A DNA stretch of 64,000 nt from Maylandia zebra (taxonomy: Eukaryota; Chordata; Actinopteri; Cichliformes; Cichlidae): NCBI RefSeq assembly GCF_041146795.1, contig NC_135176.1:15307286-15371285 (forward strand), in the 5' to 3' direction. The translations under genes and the position numbers were made by a program. Every line of letters begins with the position of its first letter. Position 1 is the first letter of the stretch. Positions 10,470 to 22,728 of the stretch are shown piece by piece. Under the pieces are notes generated by a model that made no database searches, was not told where the DNA came from, and saw only the letters and a program-made list of their open reading frames with translations.

Positions 10470-12510
10470 ATTCACAACAACTGTCACCTAGTGGCACACA
10501 AAAGTCACTTTATTATGTACTGCTTGTTAACTCAAATATCTAACAGCCAATGAAATTGCAGCAGTTAAATACACTGACGTATGATTAAGACCACCCGAAG
10601 TTCAAATCGAGCATCAGAATGGGAATGAAATTTGATTGGTCTAAGTATTTCAAAAATATATTGGGATTTTCCCACGCCACCATCTCTAAGGATTATAGAG
10701 AATGGTCTAGAAAAAAGAAAATATCTAGTGGGAAAAGGCGTTGTTGATGTCAGAGGTCAGATGGGTCAGGAGAGTAGCCAGACTAACTTGAGGTGATAGA
10801 AAGATAAGATAAGATGACCTTTATTAGTCCCACAGGTGGGAAATTTGTTTTGTTACAGCAAAAGTGCAAAGTTATGTAGCAGAAATTAGAAAACACTGGA
10901 ATGCAATAAAATACTATATACAATAGAATAAAATAGAATAGAATAGAATAGAATAGAATAATATATACAATAGAATAAAATAGAAATACAAATGCTATAT
11001 ACAACTGAGTAAGAAAAAACAAAAGTACAACTTTGTCAGAAGAAGAATTGTACAAGAATTGCACATATAGCAGTCTTATTGCACGTGTGAGGGTTTGATC
11101 AGCTGAAAAAGTCTTTGTTGTGGAGTCTGACAGCAGTGGGGAGGAAAGACCTGCGAAATCTCTCCGTCCCACACCGTGGGTGCCACAGTCTCCCACTGAA
11201 GTAGCTGCTCAGTGCTGTCAGAGTCTCCTGCATGGGGTGGGAGATGTCGTCCAACAGGGATGACAGCTTAGCCGCCATTCTCCTGTCACTCACCACCTCC
11301 ACTGGGTCCAGAGGGCATCCTAGAACAGAGCTGGCCCTTCGGATCAGCCTGTTCAGTTTCTTCCTATCCCCAGCAGAGATGCTGCCGCCCCAGCAGACCA
11401 CACCATAGAAGATGGCTGAGGCCACCACAGAGTCATAGAAGGTCTTCAGGAGTGGGCCCTCTACTCCAAACGACCTGAGTCTCCGCAGCAGGTACAGCCT
11501 GCTCTGCCCTTTCCTGTAGAGGGCTTCTGAATTATGAGTGCAGTCCAGTTTGTTGTTCAGATGAACACCAAGGTACCTGTAGCTGTCCACAGCCTCAATG
11601 TCCATACCTTGGATGTTCAGTGGTTGCAGTGGAGGATGCTTGTGCCTGCGGAAGTCTACCACCAGCTCCTTGGTTTTACTGGCATTGATCTGGAGGTAGT
11701 TCAGCTGGCACCAGTCCACAAAGTCCTGAGTCAGTCCTCTGTACTCCTTGTCGTCCCCATCAATGATGAGGCCGACTATTGCAGAGTCATCAGAGAACTT
11801 CTGCAGGAAGCACTGGGTGGAGTTGTGGGAGAAATCTGCAGTGTAGATGGTGAAGAGGAACGGAGCCAGAACCGTTCCCTGTGGGGCCCCCGTACTGCAG
11901 ATGACCCTGTCCGACACACAGCCCTGAGTCCTCACATACTGTGGTCGGTCGGTGAGGTAGTCCAAAATCACAGTGCTCCCAGCAGTCTCCAGGTGAGCGA
12001 GGGAACGATGTAGGAGGTGGATGATGGCATCATCCACTCCAATGTCAGGTTGGTAGGCAAACTGAAGTGGGTCCAGTGATGAGCTCACCAGGCAACAGTA
12101 ACTCAAATAAGCACTTGTTACAACTAAAGTATGCAGAAGAGCACCCCTGAATGCACATCAAGCCTTGATGCAGATGGGCTACAGCAGCTTTAGACCACAT
12201 GGGATGCCACTCCTAACAGCTAAGAACAGGAAAATGAGGCCATAATTCTTGTGTGCTCACCAAAACTTGGATAATAGAACAAAAACGTTGTCTGGTCTCA
12301 TGAATCCCAATCTCATCTGCAACATCTGGATATTAGCATCAAAAATTTTGCATAAATGAGCACCACATGAGTCATTTAAACACCCCAGCCTGCTTGAGTA
12401 ATGTTGCTGACCATGTCATCCCTTTATGACCTCAGTGTAGCCATCTTCCAGCACCTTGCTGAATCAGTGCGATCAGGAACTAAGACAGTTGATAAAGCAA
12501 AGGTATTTTG
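10470..12510 (+). mobile_element. Tc1-like transposon relic, split by a LINE insertion
   Basis: The left part (10470-10803) carries a terminal-repeat-like start (cactttattatgtac) and the N-terminal transposase region, including gagcatcagaatggg, ggattttcccacgccacc and cagaggtcagatggg. The right part (12089-12510) continues exactly where it stopped: ggcaacagtaactcaaataagc, gcagatgggctacagcagc, ccactcctaacagctaagaac and ctttatgacctcagtgtagcc. The L2-like LINE at 10803-12088 sits in between. Many substitutions and deletions make the transposon inactive. Confidence 0.7.
10803..12088 (-). mobile_element. L2-like LINE (family A), 5'-truncated; ORF 11099-12106
   Basis: The minus-strand ORF encodes the C-terminal half of a reverse transcriptase: SLDPLQFAYQP, STGAPQGTVLAPFLFT (motif B), FSDDSAIVG (catalytic DD motif), then a tail with VVCWGGSIS and LSSLLDDISHP. 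Compared with the copy at 38938-40905 about 35 codons are missing in frame after HLETAGSTV, removing motif A (FDFSSAFNT). The 3' end is a short tandem tail, ataagataagat, preceded by gaata repeats. The element is inserted into the Tc1 relic, whose sequence resumes at 12089. It cannot encode an active RT. Confidence 0.8.
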
Positions 12511-13204
12511 CTGTCTAATTTCACCGTCCTCTCTTAGCTATTTAATCAGTACCTCATTCAAATGTTCAATTTCAGCCGTTGCCAGACTGAATTTTGATTG
12601 TGAACACTGATTTGTGGGACACAAAATCACACAGATTTACAGAGAAAAGGCTGTTGTCATTTTCCTGTCACGTTACAGAAACCAATTATGAAAAAGTGTA
12701 TAAACTCAGTACTTGAATAGATTTGTTTGGTCTCATCATATACATCTGCAGAGAATTTAATAGGCTTTTGTGCATTTGCATGCAAACATGCACTCAAGAG
12801 CTTGGACAGATCTCTTAGGAGGACCCAACTGCACAATATGAACAGAATCTTTCCATGGTCAAACACAGCTGTGTGTTTTATGATATTAGCAAGTTTTGTA
12901 TTAATGCTGGGGTTCACTGCGCTTTGCAAGGTCATTTTCATTAATGCATTGTGTGCTTTTGTGGGGGGTCTGTAGGAGGGGGGAAGGCCAGCAATGTCAG
13001 ATTACAGCATTCAGGATATTAAAGTGCGTTTGCATTACATAATTTATGACCCATTTACTACTGTACATATAGACAGCTCATCTTTATAACCTGCTTTGGT
13101 TGAAGTAATGCATAGTTATTTTCAGAGTCTGCTCTAAACTAACCATTTAGTCAAGACAAGAGTTATCTGGATGGTTTTACAGTAACTGGAGTCTCACTTT
13201 TTAT
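12511..13204. other. Nectin intron 1, no recognisable feature
   Basis: No repeat family, conserved coding segment or regulatory motif was recognised. Confidence 0.4.
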
Positions 13205-16200
13205 AAAAAAAAAACACCCAGCACGCCCATGCGGGCGGTTTATCCTTCAAGCTCGGGTCCTCTACCAGAGGCCTGGGAGCTTGAGGGTCCTGCGCAGTAT
13301 CTTAGCTGTTCCCAGGACTGCGCTCTTCTGGACAGAGATCTCCGATGTTGTTCCCGGGATCTGCTGGAGCCACTCGCCTAGCTTGGGAGTCACCGCACCT
13401 AGTGCTCCGATTACCACGGGGACCACCGTTACCTTCACCCTCCACATCCTCTCCAGCTCTTCTCTGAGCCCTTGGTATTTCTCCAGCTTCTCGTGTTCCT
13501 TCTTCCTGATATTGCTGTCATTCGGAACCGCTACATCGATCACTACGGCCGTCTTCTTCTGTTTGTCTACCACCACTATGTCCGGTTGGTTAGCCACCAC
13601 CATTTTGTCCGTCTGTATCTGGAAGTCCCACAGGATCTTAGCTCGGTCATTCTCCACCACCCTTGGGGGCATCTCCCATTTTGACCTCGGGACTTCCAGG
13701 TTATACTCGGCACAGATGTTCCTGTACACTATGCCGGCCACTTGGTTATGGCGTTCCATGTATGCCTTGCCTGCTAGCATCTTGCACCCTGCTGTTATGT
13801 GCTGGATTGTCTCTGGGGCATCTTTACACAGCCTGCACCTGGGGTCTTGCCTGGTGTGATAGACCCCAGCCTCTATGGATCTTGTGCTCAGAGCTTGTTC
13901 TTGTGCTGCCATGATTAGTGCCTCTGTGCTGTCTTTCAGTCCAGCTTTGTCCAGCCACTGGTAGGATTTCTGGATATCAGCCACCTCCTCTATCTGCCGG
14001 TGGTACATACCGTGCAGGGGCCTGTCCTTCCATGATGGTTCCTCGTCTCCCTCCTCTTTCTTGGGTTTCTGCTGCCTGAGGTATTCACTGAGCACTCGGT
14101 CAGTTGGGGCCATCTTCCCAATGTATTCTTGGATGTTCCTTGTCTCATCCTGGACTGTGGTGCTGACACTCACCAGTCCCCGGCCCCCTTCCTTCCGCTT
14201 AGCGTACAGCCTCAGGGTGCTGGACTTGGGGTGAAACCCTCCATGCATGGTAAGGAGCTTTCTTGTCTTTATGTCAGTGGCTTCTATCTCCTCCTTTGGC
14301 CAGCCTATTACCCCAGCAGGGTACCTGATCACGGGCAGGGCGTACGTGTTGATAGCCCGGATCTTGTTCTTACCATTCAGCTGACTCCTCAGGACTTGCC
14401 TGACCCTCTGCAGGTACTTGGTGGTTGCAGCCTTTCTAGCGGCCTCTTCATGGTTCCCATTTGCCTGCGGGATCCCCAGGTACTTGTAACTGTCCTCTAT
14501 GTCTGCAATGTTGCCTTCTGGTAGTTCAATCCCCTCAGTTCTGACTACCTTCCCTCTCTTTGATACCATCCGACTACACTTCTCCAGTCCGAACGACATT
14601 CCAATGTCATTGCTGTATAGCCTGGTAGTGTGGATCAGTGAATCGATGTCTCGTTCACTCTTGGCATACAGCTTGATGTCATCCATGTACAGGAGGTGGC
14701 TGACAACTGCTCCTTCCGTAGTCGGTATCCGTAGCCAGTCTTGTTAATGATCTCACTGAGGGGGTTCAGGCCTATGCAGAACAGCAGTGGGGACAGAGCA
14801 TCTCCTTGGTAGATCCCGCACTTGATGGTGACTTGTGCTATGGGCTTGGAGTTGGCTTCTAGTGTTGTACGCCACATCCCCATTGAGTTCCTGATGAAGG
14901 CTCTTAGGGTCCCATTGATCTTGTACAATTCTAGGCATTCCAGTATCCAGCTGTGGGGCATTGAGTCATAGGCCTTCTTATAATCAATCCAGGCAGTGCA
15001 CAGGTTGGTCAGTCTGGTCTTGCAGTCTCGGCTGATTGTTCTGTCTACCAGTAGCTGGTGTTTTGCGCCTCTGGTATTCTTGCCAATTCCTTTCTGTGTC
15101 CCGCTCATGAATTGACCCATGTGCCTGTTCATCTTAGCCGATATGATGCCTGACAGGAGCTTCCATGTAGTACTGAGGCAGGTTATTGGTCGGTAGTTGG
15201 AGGGGACCGGTCCCTTCTTGGGGTCCTTGGGGATCAGGACCGTCCGGCCTTCAGTTAGCCATTCCGGGTGTCTCTCGTTAACTAGCAGCTGGTTCATTTG
15301 TGCTGCCAGACGCTCGTGGAGTGCAGTCAGCTTCTTCAGCCAGTAGGCGTGAACCATGTCGGGCCCTGGTGCTGTCCAACTCTTCATACTGGAGACCCTT
15401 TCTTGGATATCTGCCACTGTGATGGTTACTGGACCCTGTTCAGGGAGGTCGCTGTGGTCTGCCCTCAGATCCTCTAGCCACTGAGCATTGCCGTTATGGG
15501 TTGCATCCTTCTCCCATATGCTCTTCCAGTATTGCGCCGTCTCCAGCCTTGGTGGTGCTGTTCTCTTATTGTTCCCTTGCCACTGAGAGTACACCTTTGC
15601 TGGTTCTGTGGAGAACAGCTGGTTTATTCTCCTGCCTTCTATCTCTCTGGTGTACCTCCTCAGGCGGCTGGCCAAGGCTGTGAGTCTTTGCTTGGCAGTT
15701 TCCAAGGCCTCAGGTATGGACAGCTTGCTGTATTTCTTAGGCTCCTTATTTGTCGCACCTTTCTGCAACTCCGTTAGTTGGCTAACCTCCCTCCGTGCTA
15801 CTTTGATCTTGCCCTCTAGCCTCCTTCTCCATGGAGGGTACTGCCCCTTGTCGCTGTTCAACTTGTGGCCAAGCATCTCACTGATCACTGCTGCCGTATT
15901 GTAGATCAGCTTGTTAGTGTCGGTAATCGTGGTTGTAGGTATTGCCCGTAGTGCTGCATTAACATCATCTAGCAGACCTTCTGAGGGTACTTCACGTAAT
16001 CTTGGTAAGCGGCTACGGGGGATCCAGGTTTCAAGCTTGGCCATGATCCTATTTTTCAGGTCAGTTCCTCTCGCACTCAACGATCCTTCTCCTATCGCAC
16101 TTGGGGCTATGTACCCAATCTCGGGTGGGGGTGATGATATCGCCCCCCTGACCTGGCGTCCTGACTCCTCCTCGCCGTAGCATTTGTGTTGTACCTCGTC

Positions 16201-16416
16201 AATCTCTAGCTGTGAGAGCAGTCCCTTCTTTCGAATGTTGGAACACTGAGCTACTAGTTGTTTCGCCGTCATTGTGGATGTTGGGTATCGAAGAATCCAT
16301 AGGTCCCTCATCCTATTCATGTAGCCCCTTCCGCCGGGGTTACTTGCGTAGTAGCATTCCAACAATGCCCTGTTTTCATCTCTTGCCCACAGATGCCTTC
16401 TTGTTCCAGTAGCCCA

Positions 16417-16418
<2 letters not shown>
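13205..16418 (-). mobile_element. Rex6/Dong-like (R4-clade) LINE, nearly full length, one frameshift
   Basis: Two overlapping minus-strand ORFs, 14635-16418 (its upstream reading through the TA array is spurious) and 13262-14686, together encode about 1,050 residues. In order there is an N-terminal Myb-like segment (WARDENRALLECYYASNPGG...), RT motifs including NYRPITCLSTTWKLLS, WIDYKKAYDSMPHSW (motif A), GIYQGDALSPLLF (motif B) and YMDD, then a C-terminal CRLC...HITAGC zinc knuckle and a PDIVVVD...VIDVAVP segment typical of restriction-enzyme-like endonucleases. This order fits R2/R4-type LINEs, of which Rex6 is the teleost representative. A one-base slip near 14713-14717, just before YMDD, breaks the frame. 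The 5' end abuts a (TA)n array. Confidence 0.8.

Positions 16419-16501
<83 letters not shown>
16419..16501. repeat. (TA)n microsatellite
   Basis: About 41 uninterrupted TA units, directly adjoining the 5' end of the Rex6/Dong-like LINE. Confidence 0.95.
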
Positions 16502-16504
<3 letters not shown>

Positions 16505-17699
16505 TTAACCTGAAGCATGATTCTTGTTCTAAATATGGAAATATGTAATATTTCAGCCATCACCTCCTATTCAATTTTAACAAAAGTGTTGCCAGTGAAT
16601 GAATCAAGGTAATCAACATATTGAAACACAGCTGGTGGAAGATGAACATCAGAAATAAAGAAGCTGTGTGTTTGCAGAATGAAATATCTGTATCACTATG
16701 ATACAACACTGGCTGTCCAGTTTTTAGGTAAATGAAAAACAAATCATTATTAGAACTGCTGTTTCTTTGATTTACTGTTGACAAGAATTTGATCATGACA
16801 ATATTAAGAATGTGTCTACGACAGCCCTTAATTTTTATTTAATTTTTTTTGTGGCCTGACAGCACGACAAGAATAAGTACAGGTTATGGAGTACATTTAC
16901 TTGATGTAATTCTATGATATAGCACCTCAGAAAGGTAACAATGGAGCATTTGTCTTCAACTTCAAGTCAAAGTTTTTTAAAAGTAACAAATAACAGCTTG
17001 TCGCAAAAAAAATGCCACTAATGGCTAAAGAATTATAAACAAATATGTAAATGGCATTTAAAAGGATCCTAAAGTGACTCACTAATGCCACAGCATTTAT
17101 CTTTTGGTGTGCTCAATCATATGTTAGCGCTTTAAACTCACACTTAAAACTTTGAAAAAGCCTGCAAAATCATGAAGAATGAAATGTGTGGTGACATTTA
17201 TGTGAGCCAGACAGTTCAGGAAATATACTGTACCATAACTACCAGTGGGGCTGGGAAGCCAGCTATATAAGCCAGGAAAACTCTTGCACCCTGTTTCCAG
17301 TCATTATGCTAAGGTATGCTAAATACATTTAGGACTGGAAACGAATGTGGCAGCGGAAACACATTTCGAGTAGCTGTGACAAGAAATTATTCATGCCAAA
17401 GATAACAAGGAGTCTTTGCCTTAACTATACACTGCTTAACACATTTATTAGACCAACTGTCAAAAAAACAAACAAATATTTTAGAAATCTGTCACAAACT
17501 TGACTTTTAAGAAAGCCGAATTATGAATAAAGCACTTGCTAATACCTTAATAGCACTTAATGGTGTGACACTATTATAAAGTTTTACCCAGTAATTCTAT
17601 TTTAGCATTAAAAATATAATTTTGATTAAAGAGGTTGTGCATACTGGTAGGTTAACCTGTGGCATATACACTGGTGGTGGTGCCATGAAAAAGCCTGTG
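16502..17699. other. Nectin intron 1, no recognisable feature
   Basis: AT-rich sequence; no gene, repeat family or splice-supported exon recognised. Confidence 0.4.
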
Positions 17700-17840
17700 T
17701 CATGTCTGTGTGTAGACAGGCAGGAAGAGAGGACCCAAAATGCAGGACTCACTGAGGCGGAAGTAACTCAAAACACAGCTTTATTGCTGGTAAGAAGCAG
17801 AACAGAAAAACACTAACTAAACTGGAAGAACAGAATAACT

Positions 17841-17871
<31 letters not shown>

Positions 17872-17917
17872 TAGGTAGGTAGGTAGGTAGGTAGGTAGGT
17901 AGGTAGGTAGGTAGGTA

Positions 17918-17961
<44 letters not shown>

Positions 17962-18305
17962 AACGGAACACACAGAGGAAGCGAGGGTGAACAGACGTTA
18001 ACGACGCGACACCGAGTAGGGGAAGACAGACACTAAATACAAGAGGTGAACGAAGCGAAGAGGAAACAGCTGGGAGACACGGCTGACGCTGATTACACTG
18101 ACGAGACAGGGAGAGCACAAAGCTGAACGCACTGACATAGGACACAGACCTACAAAATAAAACAGGAAGCACACGACAGACAGAGACACAGACTCGTAAA
18201 CAGGCATAATGATGTCATGGACAGACAGAGGGACATACGGGCAGAGAAGACTAAGCACAGGCAACCTAAACCAAACATGAGGGCAAGATAACAAAACCTA
18301 AACCA
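17700..18305. mobile_element. Unclassified dispersed repeat interrupted by a microsatellite
   Basis: The stretch has the style of a common teleost interspersed repeat (ggacccaaaatgcaggac...cacagctttattgctgg on the left; agacacagactcg and acctaaaccaaacatgagg on the right). The tetranucleotide array at 17841-17961 lies within it. I cannot assign it to a superfamily: no coding remnant is visible and boundaries are approximate. Confidence 0.35.
17841..17961. repeat. Compound tetranucleotide microsatellite
   Basis: Three successive blocks: (AGGC)n, then (AGGT)n, then (GGCT)n, about 30 units in all. Successive blocks differ by single substitutions. Confidence 0.9.
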
Positions 18306-18859
18306 GAAATAATCATCATCGTCATCATCAACATCATCATCATCGGATAACTAAAGAATCAGAATATAATTATAATCAAAACAGTATCACCAGAGAATAA
18401 GAACTAATCCATAATGCAAAAATAAACCAAAACATAAGAAACTCAAAATACTGGGTCGAACCGACATATAGTTTGCAGCTCCATGCATGAAAATGACTCC
18501 TTTTAGAGAAAAGGTTCCTGACCCCACAGATCTGCTTAATGTACCTATTATTCCTGCTTCTAACCCCAAAGATGTCGAGCAGTGAGTTTTAACCTGCTGC
18601 TTATCCCACCGCTTAAGATTTGCTCTTGCAGTTCACTTAACCGGGCAATTTTCTTTCACTGTTAATCAGATCTGGTTAATATGAGACAACACGGCGAGTA
18701 ACACTGAAAAGTGTAATTGTAACTTCATCCATGGCGTGACCCACTTTCACTTATGTGGGGTTTTTTTTTAACACACACACCTCCCATTGATAGCACCCCC
18801 TACTGAGCTGAGCAGCTGAGCTCATTATGGGCTTAAGGTAAGAACCGATAGACCAACTT

Positions 18860-18860
<1 letters not shown>
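18306..18860. other. Nectin intron 1, short ATC-rich tract only
   Basis: A short imperfect (ATC)n tract lies at 18308-18345. Nothing else is recognised. Confidence 0.4.
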
Positions 18861-18939
<79 letters not shown>

Positions 18940-18943
18940 ACAC
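18861..18943. repeat. (CA)n microsatellite
   Basis: About 39 uninterrupted CA dinucleotides. Confidence 0.95.
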
Positions 18944-19433
18944 TCATATCTCATTTGCCCTACATCTCTCCCACGTTCCTCTTTCCTATTGCGTCCATTC
19001 ACATTCTTCCATTGTTTAGAGTATGGGAAATGACCTCACAGCTCCACATGGCAATACTCCATAAACAGCACTGCATGGGCAACAGAAGAGCATGGGAAAA
19101 GCACAAAACAATACCAATATTGTTTCACACTTGAATGTGCAACGTGCAGCCAGACCATGCTGGACCTTTCCCTCGCATCCTGAGTGGATATCCCCATCTT
19201 TCTGCGCCATTACGTGAGAGGCTAATTTGAACATTTTCTTGTATGTGTGACAATTCAAAATAGAGGTGCCTGCAGGTGTTGTAGAAGGCTTTTAAAAAAT
19301 AAGGAAGAAAGGAAGAGTATTATCACGATCAATCTCTTAATTAACAGTTCAAGCATGAGTTTTATTATTGTACAAGTTGTTGCTGTAATTACTTTAAGTT
19401 CCTGTAAAAATGCTGATCTCTGTTTTCTTTAGA

Positions 19434-19600
19434 GCTGCCTTTTTTCCCCGTTGTTCCCTTGTCACAAGGGGTCGCCCAAACAGGTCGCTCTCCATGTTTG
19501 ATCTGACAGCAGTTTAAACCGGATGCCCTTCCTGACACAACCCCAAAGGGGATTTGTGTCTCCGGCTGGAAGTGACCCACCAACCTTTTGTAAGCAACCA
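19434..19600. mobile_element. Short dispersed teleost repeat (SINE-like)
   Basis: Contains cacaaggggtcgcccaaac, ggatgcccttcctgacacaa and tggaagtgacccaccaacc, blocks I recognise as a frequent short teleost repeat. A weak relative (cactgggatcgccatagagcgg) lies at 22200-22262. Family assignment is not possible from sequence alone. Confidence 0.4.
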
Positions 19601-22195
19601 GTAAAATACAGCCCTAAAGAGATTGCTAATTATTGAAACTCTAATTAAAACAACTCCTAAAGTCTGTCTGAAACCACAAAACCAATGAAAAACAATGACC
19701 TAATGTGACAATACATTAAATTTAAAGTACCTCTGCAGCAACCAGTAGCCATAAATCTGTAGTTATGGTAGCAGTAAATTATTTTACAATTTTGGTCAAG
19801 TTAAACATTCAATTGCAGTTAAACAACTTTCTGACTTATGGTTAACTCATGAAATTATCTCTGTGAATGACTGGTTCACAGAGATCAAACTCAATACCAA
19901 AGAGATAAAGTAACTACAAACATGTGTCTGAGAGTTTAAAAAAAACTCAGACTGATCTCATCACCTGCCGTGGTTCTGTTAATAAAGATTTCTGCAGTAA
20001 GCTGCAGTGTTTTGCTACCCAGAAGAAAAAAACTGACCTGATGTGACAGAGGAAGAGGACAGATTAGCAGTTTAATCTTTAGGCCATCAAATCTGTGATT
20101 GATCGGGGATTATACACTCTATTTGTGTCTCTTTTTTATTATTGTATATTCACATTGTAAAATCATTTGACTGATTAAACTGGCAAAAGAGGAAAACCAA
20201 ACTATTTCCCTCTCTCTTTTTGGGGGTTTGACTGACACTAAGTCCATTTTTTATGCCAAAATTTACTATAAAAAGTTCAAAATTTCAAGTCAATCAGATA
20301 TTAAAAAACTAATATAGTGAGACTTTTAAAGAGGCCCTCTTTAAAAGGTAGAGTGCTCATGCACAAAAACACACAACACTCACACCGAAGCCTGCCTTGT
20401 GCATACTACAGGTGGCCTGACAGTAACATATATGATATGATATATGCCACTATATGTAAATTCACACAGCAGCACCAACAAAAAGGTTGCACAGCATCAA
20501 ACTGACTTGTAGACCTCCATTTACTCCATTTACTAAACTGTGTGAGCTCCAGCCCATTTCTGTCTAATATGAAATGAAAAAACAACAACTTCTCTTTAAT
20601 TTCCCCCCAGATCGATTATAAGCTCTCATTGTGTTTGTTTGGAATTTGTGTGCACGTGTGTTTGTGCGCGTGTAATACACACCCACACATGTTTGTGTCT
20701 ATGCGAGTGTGTAATCCCTGTGGCAGCGCAGGAACGTGGAGAGTACGCTTGGCCGGTGTTCAGCGGGCAGTTCATGAAGGATTATGATGGCTGCTGCATC
20801 TGTGTTTGAGACATGAAAGGAGAACACAGAGCCAAGAGGGGGAGGTAGATGCTGAGAAATGAGGAAAATATCTGTGAAGGAAGAGCAAATGTTTGAGAGA
20901 CAATGGGGGACGGCGGGGGGGAGCCGTAATATTTGCAGACTCTAATGAGAAAGGGGTACACAGAAGAGAAAGGAAAAAAAACTGGAGGGAACAGACGGGC
21001 TGTGTGTTTGTGATGGATTATTTTTGTGGGGTAGCGTCTGTGTGTTCCAGCTGTGGACAGTGGATTATGCTAGAATTCATGAGGATGTCTATTTGTTGGT
21101 CTCACTCAGCCTTTTTTTGTGTCAGTCCGCAGACACGGATTTCAAACTTTTATATTCCAAAAGGGGGGGACAGTGTGGCGACAGCACTCACATCAGCCTG
21201 GTGACACCCTACACCATCTGACAGACCTGCAGAGGTGCTCTGAGTCTGCATGAGCCCAGAGAAAAGACAGATACACTGCAGCAACAGTCAGCCGGCTGGG
21301 ACTTGGCAGCAATCAACTTGTTACACCCTTCTGCTCCCTGCTCTAATCCACAGCTCTGGCCTTCAGCATGACAATCCTGCACACATGCACCAGCCTCATA
21401 CTCACTAATAACACATGTATGCACACAGGCAAACTACTGCTCAGCTCACACAGGAGTTGGGGGGTTTATCACTGAACGAGCGAAAAAAGCAATCACAGTA
21501 GATGTCCAAGCAGCTCAGCGTCCATATGCAGCCACAATAGCTTTTGCCATTACGCAATATATATACCTCGGTCCCACCCACCCACCCTCTGCTTCAATAT
21601 TACAAGACCACAACTCTTATGACAGCTGTATGTTTGGCCCTGGCTTAGTGTGATTACACCGCTGCACCTGTTACAGTAAAGCAAGAGTTACTCCATTCAT
21701 CCAAACACATACACACATTTATATGTGGCACACTTTCTCCGCTGGCACCTGTGTTTTTAGTGTGATTGCAGCAGCGCACCTGCTGACATTGTGTACAACT
21801 TCCTGTGGAGTTGATCACTGCTGATTGTAGTTTGACAGATGAAAAGACTTAAACGGGCAGATGAGAGTGGAGTTTCAGGCTGTGAACGTGTCAATCACAG
21901 TGGGGAAAAAAAGATCTGCCTTTAATGCAACATGCAAACTCTTTATGATGCTAGAATTAATGGTAATGGGTATTAATATATCCACCTGGTGTATACGCAT
22001 ACAAAAATGCACTAATATTTAGCAGAAGTAATAACCATCCACAACCTGGCAACCCAAAATAAGAGTGCATTAATAAAACAACAGAGATGTGTTAATTCTC
22101 TGTTTTATAAAGGGTTTATAAATATCATAAAGCTCTGAAAATCATGTTAGTTCTCTATCTTTTGGGTTAACCTGTTTATATTAAATGAGTTTGTT
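19601..22195. other. Nectin intron 1, largely unique sequence
   Basis: No coding exon was supported. A GC-richer stretch with G runs lies at 20880-21180. The ORFs here have no recognisable domains. Confidence 0.35.
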
Positions 22196-22261
22196 TTTTT
22201 GACTTCATCCCATTCACTGGGATCGCCATAGAGCGGAGAAATCATGATTTTCACCTCGAGT

Positions 22262-22580
22262 TGGGCAGATCAATCCAAAAATCGGCAGTATCGAAACCAA
22301 TGCTAGTATTGGTACTGAATTGATATTAGCATGATCAGTCCAGTACTTTATGAACCCTTTTATGTTGACTGTGATGTACATGAACCTGAAATGTGTGCTT
22401 TTATGCTGTTAACTAATTATCGTAGAAAGTAAAAATCACAGTGATTTAGTAGTCATTAAATTGTGTTCAGAATTAGCAAACTGACTGATTCATCTCTTAA
22501 ATTACAGCTGCCTCTACAGGTTCAAAGTATAGGTTTTGGTGTCGGCAATACAGGTAGCGGATCGACATCAAAATTCGCAT
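22262..22580. mobile_element. Possible decayed hAT-like element
   Basis: Starts agttgggcagatcaatcc...cggcagtatcgaaacc and ends with gtcggcaatacag...gcggatcgacatc. It resembles the paired 'cgatac' termini of the clearer hAT elements in this window, but no target-site duplication is visible. It is only weakly supported. Confidence 0.25.
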
Positions 22581-22670
22581 GATCACACAGCACTTCTTTC
22601 ACCTGGTTGAGCAGAACCGGGCTCACATTAACATTAATTAACGGGCTTTTGTAAAAGCAGAGTAGCTCAC

Positions 22671-22728
22671 CTGGATTAAAAAAAGCTGTTATCAGGAATA
22701 TCCACACTCCAGCCTTTTCCATGCCCAT
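22671..22728 (-). CDS. nectin1: Nectin-1-like, start codon and signal peptide (exon 1)
   Basis: The minus-strand ATG at 22728 opens a short hydrophobic leader, MGMEKAG then WIFLITAFF, and the exon stops after AAT CCA G with a consensus donor gtgagc. Phase 1 plus the two leading nucleotides of the exon at 8248 give the codon GGA, so the leader continues as ...AFFNPG-INGQTVEMDD. The TAFFxPG ending resembles the end of vertebrate nectin-1 leaders. A second in-frame ATG at 22722 is an alternative start. The first intron is about 14.4 kb and carries several transposons. The 5'UTR and promoter should lie in the GC-richer stretch up to about 23100. This exon was found by splice phase and leader similarity, not by ORF length, so confidence is slightly lower. 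Confidence 0.75.

Noticed and set aside
11534-12013. 159-codon plus-strand ORF, and its mirror at 39640-40125
   Set aside because: Both are antisense shadows of the family A LINE reverse transcriptase.
13281-16412. Several plus-strand ORFs of 60-190 codons
   Set aside because: They lie antisense to the Rex6/Dong-like coding region and have no domains.
16419-16563. ORF start inside the TA array, coding a YIYI repeat
   Set aside because: TA repeats are open in frame by chance; the LINE protein begins after the array.
17998-18294. 98-codon minus-strand ORF with hydrophobic stretches
   Set aside because: It lies in a dispersed repeat, and the VCLP/SV-rich composition reflects low-complexity DNA.
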